Source: Locusta migratoria (taxonomy: Eukaryota > Arthropoda > Insecta > Orthoptera > Acrididae). From it: 64,000 nucleotides of DNA. Position numbers and translations under genes: made by a program. The notes below the pieces were generated by a model. The model saw only the letters and a program-made list of their open reading frames with translations, was not told the origin of the DNA and did not search any database. Shown here one piece after another: positions 57,893 through 64,000 of this stretch (position 1 is the stretch's first letter; each line of letters begins with the position of its first letter). Where the stretch lies: the NCBI GenBank assembly GCA_026315105.1, contig CM048745.1, forward strand, positions 743,439,006 through 743,503,005, given 5' to 3'.

Positions 57893-58393
57893 CCCTTTAA
57901 TGCATAGGTGTAGCTAATCGGCTACATAGCTTATTTTTTTTTTTCCATTATCTCTCAAACTTATCAACATTTCACCACAAATTCTCAGTTGCTTGCATAC
58001 ATAGTGTTAAATATGCTAGTAGTTCATCCTAGAAATTATAAATTGCAGAGTGTACTGAATCATTTCGACAGTTAACTGCATTGAGTTACTCCTAACGTGT
58101 GCGTTTGTTTACATTAGTATTCCTTCTTTGTCAAAAGTAGTCAGTCACATAGTACTGTTGTGTTATGAGTTACTTTCCAGAAAGATGAGAGGCATAATAG
58201 TGACATTTAATACATCAGGGACATCATGCAACCACTATATAGCTGATCAGTTATGAACTTTTCGTTGCTAGTAGAGTATAACTTTAAGGATCTCCCCCCC
58301 CCCCCCCCCCCCAACATTTTCTCAGTATAAACCAACTGTACATAAACCATGGTAGTTCTTATATCTTCAAATGAAAAGTCATGCATTAAAGGG
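57893..58393. mobile_element. piggyBac-like MITE inside Tc1
   Basis: Perfect 13-bp terminal inverted repeats CCCTTTAATGCAT and ATGCATTAAAGGG bound 501 bp. The right flank is TTAA and the left flank TCAA, consistent with an original TTAA duplication with one change. CCC ends plus TTAA targets are the piggyBac hallmark. It includes a C run (58295-58312) and no coding frame. Confidence 0.88.
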
Positions 58394-58420
58394 TTAAATG
58401 TCCCTAAGTCTACTGTTTCT

Positions 58421-58536
58421 GATGTGATTGTAAAGTGGAAATGTGAAGGGACACACACAGCATGAATGTGTACAGGCTGAAGTGATAGTCAAGTGGAAAC
58501 GTGTAGGGTCATGTACAGCACGAAAGCTTACAGGTT
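58421..58536 (+). repeat. Tandem duplication of ~58 bp in Tc1
   Basis: GTGATTGTAAAGTGGAAATG (58421 on) and GTGATAGTCAAGTGGAAACG (58481 on) begin two similar units, each ending ACAGG(C/T)TGA. They encode the same transposase segment twice. About 20% divergence implies an old event. Confidence 0.8.
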
Positions 58537-58594
58537 GACCTCTTGAATTGACCGACAGATTGCTGACAGTTGAAAAGGGGTGTATAGTTACAGC

Positions 58595-59575
58595 TATGTG
58601 AAATTCGTATAAGCTATAAATGCTATAAAAGTGCTAAAATGCTAAATAAATGAAATCTGAATGACATTTACTGAAATTACTTATTTCAGTGAAATTTATT
58701 GCTCAACCGCTGAACTATCTTAATACAGACAACAGACTTTTACTGATTGCAATATGCTCACAATTGTCTGTGAAATCACCAGTTAACGACACACATTAAG
58801 ATGAATAATAAATACTTGTTGCCTAACTATGTATGTCCTTTTGTACGATGTTCTGTTAGAAGACACATTTATGCACTACTGAGCTGCCTCATAGTAGATG
58901 ACATACATCTCTGATATGTAACATCACTGAAATACCACAGATATTTCATTTATACCTGCAGGTATAAAGAAGAATCATGGTTGATATAAGCTTACAAAAC
59001 TTTACGAGGAGACTTCAAATAGTGTATTTTCTTAATTCACTGCTGGTATATATATTTGTAGATTTTTTACTTTGATGCTAATGAAAGTTACTTCTTGGTC
59101 ATTTGCTTCATTTCTTACATAAATATAAATTCAGCATCCTTGCACTAAACACAGAAATATTTATTAGGAAAGTGGCAAATATATACTGGTTGTTTAAACT
59201 GTTTTCATAAAATCACATGACATCTCAACCACTATTGCAAGTTGTTTTCGCCACCCGAGACTTCTAATAATGACCATATCAAATTTAAAACAATGACATA
59301 GCCTGAAAATTATTACCAATAATAACAATGATGTCAGAAACCTCTGCTTACATTGAAGTGTGTTAAAAATGGATATGCATGAACTGACTTTGCAGGAGTG
59401 ATATCTGAAGGAAGGTAACTTATTTTCACGACAAAAATTTCTGTGTGTTACTTTCACAATGTGAAACTCAATTGAGAGCACAAATTTAGAGAAAAAAATG
59501 TTAAAAGTGTAAATGCTATATTTCAATTTCAGAATGTTTAATTTTCAAACTTTATTTGCTTATACATATAGGTCA
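58595..59575. mobile_element. AT-rich insertion of unknown type in Tc1
   Basis: Transposase text stops after GGGGTGTATAG and resumes at about 59575 before GGCGAGCATC. The ~980 bp between is AT-rich, starts with GCTATAAATGCTATAAAAG repeats, and has no recognised motif. I could not define inverted or direct terminal repeats. Confidence 0.5.
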
Positions 59576-60353
59576 ACATGTAGTGTAAAAGGCGAGCATC
59601 TATTCAGACCATCATACAGGAATTCAAAACTAAATCAGGATCCACTCCACGTACTATCACATTTAGGCGGGAGGGGAGAACACTGATTTCGTGGTTGAGC
59701 AACTGAACATTGCACAATTGAAAAAAATGGAAAAAAAATGTTGCGTGGAGAGACGAATCATGGTACACAGTGTGGCGATCCAATGGCAGGATGTGAGTAT
59801 GGCAAATGCCCAATGAATGTCATCTGCCAGTAAAATTCTGAGGCACTGGTAGTATAGTGTGGTTGAGGTTTTTATGGAAGGGGCTTGCACCTCTTGTTGT
59901 TTTGCATGGGACCTTTGCAGGACAGACCAGACTTCCTTCTTGCAATTTGGGGATGGCGATTGCATCTTTCAACATCATCAAGCACCTGTTCATAATGCAT
60001 GGCTTGTGGTGAAGTAGTTACACGACAGTAAAATCCCTGTAATGGACTCGCCTGGATAGTCCTGACTTTAAACCTATACAACACCTTTAGGATGTTTTGG
60101 AACACCGACTTCGGGAGAGGCCTCACTGACCTACATTGATACCTCTTCTCAGTGTAGCACTCCATGAAGAATGAGCTGCCATTCCCAAAAACCTTTCAGC
60201 ACCGGAGTGAATGAATGCCTGTGAGAGTGCAAGCTGACATCAAGGCTAAGGGTGAACCAACATCATACTGAATTCCTGCATCACGGATGGAGGGCGCCAC
60301 AAACTTTTAAGTCATTTTCACTCAGGTATATGGATAATTTTGATCACATAGTG

Positions 60354-61034
60354 GAGGTCAATATGTTGTATGTATCTGTAGGTTCAGAGTTTATATGGGG
60401 ACAAAAGAAGTAGAAAATCCCCGTATTTCTTGGTTAAAAACAATACCTCCCAAGTCAAGCAACAATGTAGTTTTCCTTTGAGCAGTGTAACTTTTCAATC
60501 ATTTAAGAGGTAAATGTTTTAGACACTGGCATAGCACCCCCCCCCCCCCCTATCCCTTTTGTAAATTTAGAGATAGATAGTGGCATGCCAATCTAAGGAA
60601 AGTAAGTATGGTCAATCATGATTCAGGAATAAACAGCCATTTAAAATATGGTTTTCACTTCTGTTTCATAAACACAACTATGTATATTTCATTTTTGAGC
60701 ATTTAACTACAAACTGAAATAAAGTATGAAAAAGTAATATTATTTGCTTAATAGTTCTGGTCCATGATGTTCGGAAAGAAACTATTTAAAAAATTAATAC
60801 ATAATGCTTGTTTTTGATAGCTAAATTTAACACAATAGGTAATTTTGAAAACACTTTCTATGAAATATACATTAACACCAGAGACAAACATTAAGTTTTG
60901 AGTTGAAAGCAGATTCACAATAAATTAGACCTACGAGCAGTAAATATCTTCAAATCAATAAAAATCTTGATCCGATAACTAGCAAACTTCACAGGTACAC
61001 CCTCTGGGCTAATCTGAATACTGTATAATGATGT
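60354..61034. other. No recognised element
   Basis: AT-rich sequence with a C run at 60537-60551. Confidence 0.45.
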
Positions 61035-61039
61035 CTTCA

Positions 61040-61842
61040 AAATTGCTCTGAGCCGTTTGAGTTTATAGAGGACATACAAACATTCATTTTTATATATAAA
61101 GATTTCTTGGGTTTTTAGGCAAATACTGCCTACATGGACAACATCCTTGAAATGGAATCAGCTGCTCATCGATTGTCATATATTCATCTGGGGTGTATGC
61201 TTTCATGAAGCACTTCTTCCTATCATCTCTATCAACAGTGTTGTCACATCAAACAGAGCGAAGTAAGAATAGAGGTCTGTGCTGTGACATGGTAAGGGAA
61301 AAACTTTCAAGTCCATCCTGCCCCCCACAGTTCACTGAAGTGGAGATGGGAAGCTATGTATGTTCCAGCAAATAGTAACAAACCAGGAAATTCCTTCATT
61401 TCAACTTTATCTGTAACCTGAGCATCCCGAGTCCTTACAAATTTTGTGGCAATTTTTGTACTTGTTAGTGTACATAACCACTTTGTCAATTATATTCGTG
61501 TCAAAATAAAGCTTCCTGTGGTGTCTTTGACCCTTTTGCTAAGCCTCGAGCTCCAGGTTATGTCTTCACAATGTTATGTTTCTTAGCACGACCCCTTTGA
61601 CCAAATGGTTGATTGTGCCATTTGGTTTTACCATCTCTACCCAAGAAAAATGAGTCATTTTTCATAGCGACAGTTTCATCTCCGGAAATTGCAATAACTT
61701 CTGAATCACTGTCACGTTCACTTTCTCCAACAATGTCTTATTCGAATTCAGATAATCATCCATCATCATCATCATCATCATCATCGTCGTCGTCGTAAAA
61801 CAATTCCATCATAATTCCTTTGTCGGTCAATATTTTAGACAT
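61040..61842 (-). pseudogene. piggyBac transposase remnant
   Basis: It opens MSKILTDKGIMMELFYDDDD with an Asp run encoded by the CAT/CGT array at 61757-61796. It continues VGESERDSDSEVIAISGDE, an acidic N-terminus as usual, then GKTKWHNQPFGQRGRAKKHN, the typical start of the DDE_Tnp_1_7 domain. Later CFMKAYTPDEYMTIDEQLIP then FQGCCPCRQYLPKNP (near 61200-61100) is the conserved block around the second catalytic Asp (TIDEQLIPFRG). Several stops lie between. Confidence 0.85.
61757..61796. repeat. (ATC)n/(GTC)n array coding poly-Asp
   Basis: ATC and GTC triplets, read on the minus strand as Asp codons in the piggyBac N-terminus. Confidence 0.9.
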
Positions 61843-62249
61843 TCTGTGTGAAGAAAGGGAACAACAGTGTCACTTCCACCATGACCAAATAAAAAAGTAT
61901 TATATAAAAATGAAATATGCAAATAAATTCATTTATTTACTCAGGGAAGAAGAAATATACTTGTTGGAACACTTGCATCCTCTGTAGTTCATGGCAGAAC
62001 ACTGACTAGTGCTGCACCATAGCATCAGGACAGACAGGCGATAATGCCAGAACACCAATAGTAACGTCGGGTCAAACACAGTAATCGCAGGTTAACAAGA
62101 AACAATGAAAGACTATCAGAAACAGCTTAATAATAAAGGAAAATATGTGTGCATCACAAGTTTCAGAATGATATGTGCCAAAGAAATTTAACAAAAGAAA
62201 ATTCTCTCGGGTCATTTTCACCCAACATGACTACTTAAGGGTTAATAGC

Positions 62250-62660
62250 ATTCGACCTATTTGACTTCAGACAAAATCACACTTACACTATATCACTATT
62301 GTCTCCAGGCACTGAGGTGGGACTGCCACACCACAGCAGCTGGACACAGCGGTAATGAATATGGGAACGTGTTAAAGGCTCAATAGGTTGAAATCTGAAA
62401 TAAATTAGTAACCTTTCATGTGTGCCTTACTGCGACTCAAATACAAATTTAATGTAACAATCCAGTTGTTGTTACTTGCAACATATTAAATAGTACAAGG
62501 ACTGTTATCACAAGTCAAGTACACACAGTAAACACAGTTTGGAAGTTAACACACAAGTAGCCCATGAGCCCGGCTGCACGAGCCTAATTGTCACAGAGCA
62601 CAGACATTTGTGGTGCAGGCTATTTGTGATTGTGAATGTCAAAAGTTATGAGACTCCTCC
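62250..62660 (-). repeat. Possible LTR of the Gypsy remnant
   Basis: Minus-strand sequence after a purine tract (GGGGGGGAGGAG near 62670-62660) runs CATAACTTTTGACATTCAC and on towards 62250, where a long AT-balanced leader-like text occurs. A matching second LTR is not in the window, so this is only a guess from position. Confidence 0.3.
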
Positions 62661-62949
62661 CCCCCAAGGGGGTAATGTGTAGTGGGGAGAATCAAATACA
62701 TGCAACGTCCACAGGTGGCGTCGAACAAGGTGTGGGTTCAGCCACGAGGCTGTGGGCTGGCACTGGTGCATACGGGCAGTAATGACATTGGTGTGGGGAC
62801 CGAGGGTGGCTAGCCCCAAGCAAGAGACACCTGACGACGATGGGACACTCCAGTGACGACAATGAGACCAAGACAGGAGAGAGTGGAGGCTGTTGGGCAG
62901 CATAGCGCCGGTGTCAACAGAACAGGAGATGTCAGCAAGCGAGGCAGAT

Positions 62950-63890
62950 ATGCCCACCACAGCTAGAGGCAGCACAGGCAGCAAGAGCAGTAGCAGGTGC
63001 CGGGGAAACGCGGCTGTGAAAACAGGAAGAGGCATACCGACAGGAGCAGCAGAAGGTGCCCACGAGGGCTCAGTGATGGCAGCGGCAGATGTGGAGACTG
63101 CGACCTGGCCTCTGTAGGTATCCGGGTGTGTAAGTGATCCCAGTGACAGCATACCACAACCTCAGGAGTAGAGGCGGTTGCCACAGCGGGCCTGGCACGC
63201 AGCAGTGCCGGCGCCCTAAGATGCACACCTAGACAGTGGACCCTGGCCAGTAGCGGTGCTTCAGTGGCTGTGAAGTAGTTTGGCAGGGCGGCAATCTTGA
63301 ACTGGCATGAGGTGGTAGGAGGACAGGAAGCACAGCACCACAATGTCGACAGAAGAAGAGACCACGAAGTTTCGCATCTGCAGGTGCGTACTAGTATTTC
63401 GGCTTCCCGGTATGATTGGGCATGAAACAGGGGAGGCGTCACGTGGTGAATCCCCAACTGAACACAAAAGTTGCGAAAACCTGTCAACATGCACTGGGGC
63501 CGTTATCAGAAACCAAGGTGTGTGGCAGGCCATCAATAGCAAAAATCTTAGACAACGATTGTGGATGGCTTCGAAAAACGGGAAATTGGATTAGCCCACA
63601 AGGGATTGCACACCCAGCACTGAAGATCATCAGGCCACCCTTCGCGAACATAAAGCAAAACTTGTCTAAGAACAGGGTCAGATGTGACAGGAGTCGACAA
63701 ACCAAAATAATGTAAGAGGAGAAAATATCCAGAGTAGGCAGAGCTTCAGCATCAAGATAAAAACACAGGATTTGTTCCCAGTCAAAGGTAGGATCTGTTC
63801 CAGCAGGAAGGTGAAAAATCAACAACAGTGAAGTAAGAAATAGAGTCCAGCGTTGTAGCCAATGAGTGGCCTTGTGCGGCAAGCATGCCT
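62950..63890 (-). pseudogene. Gypsy (Mag/CsRn1-like) integrase remnant
   Basis: Minus-strand pieces: LRQVLLYVREGWPD near 63680 (the stretch between RNase H and integrase), IFAIDGLPHTLVSDNGPSAC near 63550-63484 with the second catalytic Asp of the DDE core, then FCVQLGIHHVTPPLFHAQSY and REAEILVRT (63475-63400) with the catalytic Glu. LMPVQDCRPAKLLHSH and LARVHCLGVHLRAPALL follow. It is spread across three frames. Confidence 0.8.
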
Positions 63891-63940
63891 TAGTGTAGAA
63901 AAGTCATCTGTAATAATGTGAAACTTCACACCATACAGGT

Positions 63941-64000
63941 TGTTGTTGTTGTTGTTGTTGTTGTCTTCAGTCCGGAGACTGGTTTGATGCAGCTCTCCAC
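63941..64000 (-). mobile_element. 3' end of another RTE LINE running off the window
   Basis: A GTT array (63941-63963) and the following GTCTTCAGTCCGGAGACTGG and TTTGATGCAGCTCTCCAC match the 3' end of the RTE LINE at 3337-3388. The body lies beyond base 64000. Confidence 0.9.

Larger units (their letters stand above)
57800..60310 (+). pseudogene. Tc1 transposase remnant (family B)
   Basis: Surviving blocks include the start (ERAE-like text at 57800), the second helix-turn-helix region at 58400-58440 and 58481-58590, then after the AT-rich insert the stretch encoding a WRDESWYTVWRSNGRM-like catalytic block near 59740-59800. It continues through the DNAPVHNAWLV-type region near 59970-60010, with a changed reading frame, to the C-terminal EVLEHRLREAS-like text near 60095. 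Many stops and shifts; inactive. Confidence 0.75.
57672..60353 (+). mobile_element. Tc1-like DNA transposon (family B), interrupted twice
   Basis: The terminal inverted repeats CACTATGTGATCAAAAGTATCC (first 20 used for matching) at 57672 and TTTTGATCACATAGTG ending at 60353 are mutual inverted copies. The left one is preceded by TA, the Tc1 target. Inside, transposase text on the plus strand is broken by a 501-bp piggyBac-like MITE (57893-58393) and by about 1 kb of AT-rich DNA (about 58595-59575). A local duplication of about 58 bp lies at 58421-58536. Confidence 0.88.
61035..62241 (-). mobile_element. Decayed piggyBac-like transposon, 5' half
   Basis: The minus-strand end reads TTAA then CCCTTAAGTAGTCATG (about 62245-62226), a CCC start at a TTAA site, followed by GGGTGAAAATGACCC, a motif common in piggyBac ends. 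The transposase remnant follows. No second end is visible, so the 3' half appears to be missing. Confidence 0.7.

Overview
This window is non-coding-rich animal DNA, almost certainly from an orthopteran insect and most likely a Schistocerca-type locust. The species guess rests on recognising several interspersed families: the RTE-like LINE whose tail reads as a GTT-type microsatellite, the tRNA-headed SINE with its conserved tail, and two Tc1-like families. It is not based on a database search. There is no bacterial gene organisation. Long dinucleotide arrays, polyA and polyG runs, nested transposons and very long introns dominate.

The host gene is a single locus on the minus strand, the E2F dimerisation partner Dp (TFDP). 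Seven exons with correct splice sites and compatible phases are visible: 45295-45177, 45091-44955, 23389-23227, 20132-19920, 13000-12852, 11659-11577 and 648-565. Together they encode the pre-domain basic region, the winged-helix DNA-binding domain with its RRXYD motif, the coiled coil, and the marked-box region. The N-terminal exon(s) were not found upstream of 45.3 kb, and the C-terminal exon(s) lie beyond base 1. Introns range from 85 bp to 21.6 kb.

Mobile DNA fills the introns and the upstream side. Going up in coordinate: a palindromic CA/GT foldback (931-1184); a degenerate CsRn1-like Gypsy element with a Trp-type primer site (2.74-11.2 kb), interrupted by an RTE LINE (3.34-5.99 kb); a CR1-like LINE with an SGNH-type ORF1 (14.7-19.2 kb) carrying a SINE; a Tc1 copy split by a SINE and a duplicated microsatellite block (20.3-22.3 kb); a second CR1 fragment with its own SINE (25.5-27.3 kb); an I-superfamily LINE with gag, endonuclease, RT and RNase H (28.5-33.5 kb); RTE, SINE and mariner debris (35-37.3 kb); and an older I-type LINE (38.6-44.1 kb) carrying a young 5'-truncated relative.

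Upstream of the recognised Dp exons, a nearly complete Gypsy element (47245-51847, ATAT target duplication) has landed inside a multi-copy ORF family on the minus strand. Both of its LTRs contain a tRNA-like module with Pol III A and B boxes. A diverged relative with the same architecture lies at 55.9-56.4 kb. The last 7 kb hold a tRNA-like inverted element, a second Tc1 family interrupted by a piggyBac-like MITE and by an AT-rich insert, a decayed piggyBac transposase gene, Gypsy integrase remnants, and the 3' end of another RTE LINE at the window edge.

The most unusual signal is the conserved tRNA-like module inside Gypsy LTRs, placed upstream of an ordinary TATA box. It is reminiscent of the 5S-rRNA-bearing Cassandra elements of plants. 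Other notable signals are an inverted RT fragment inside an I-type LINE and a 42-nt candidate cassette exon in Dp that would create a stop exactly at the splice junction.
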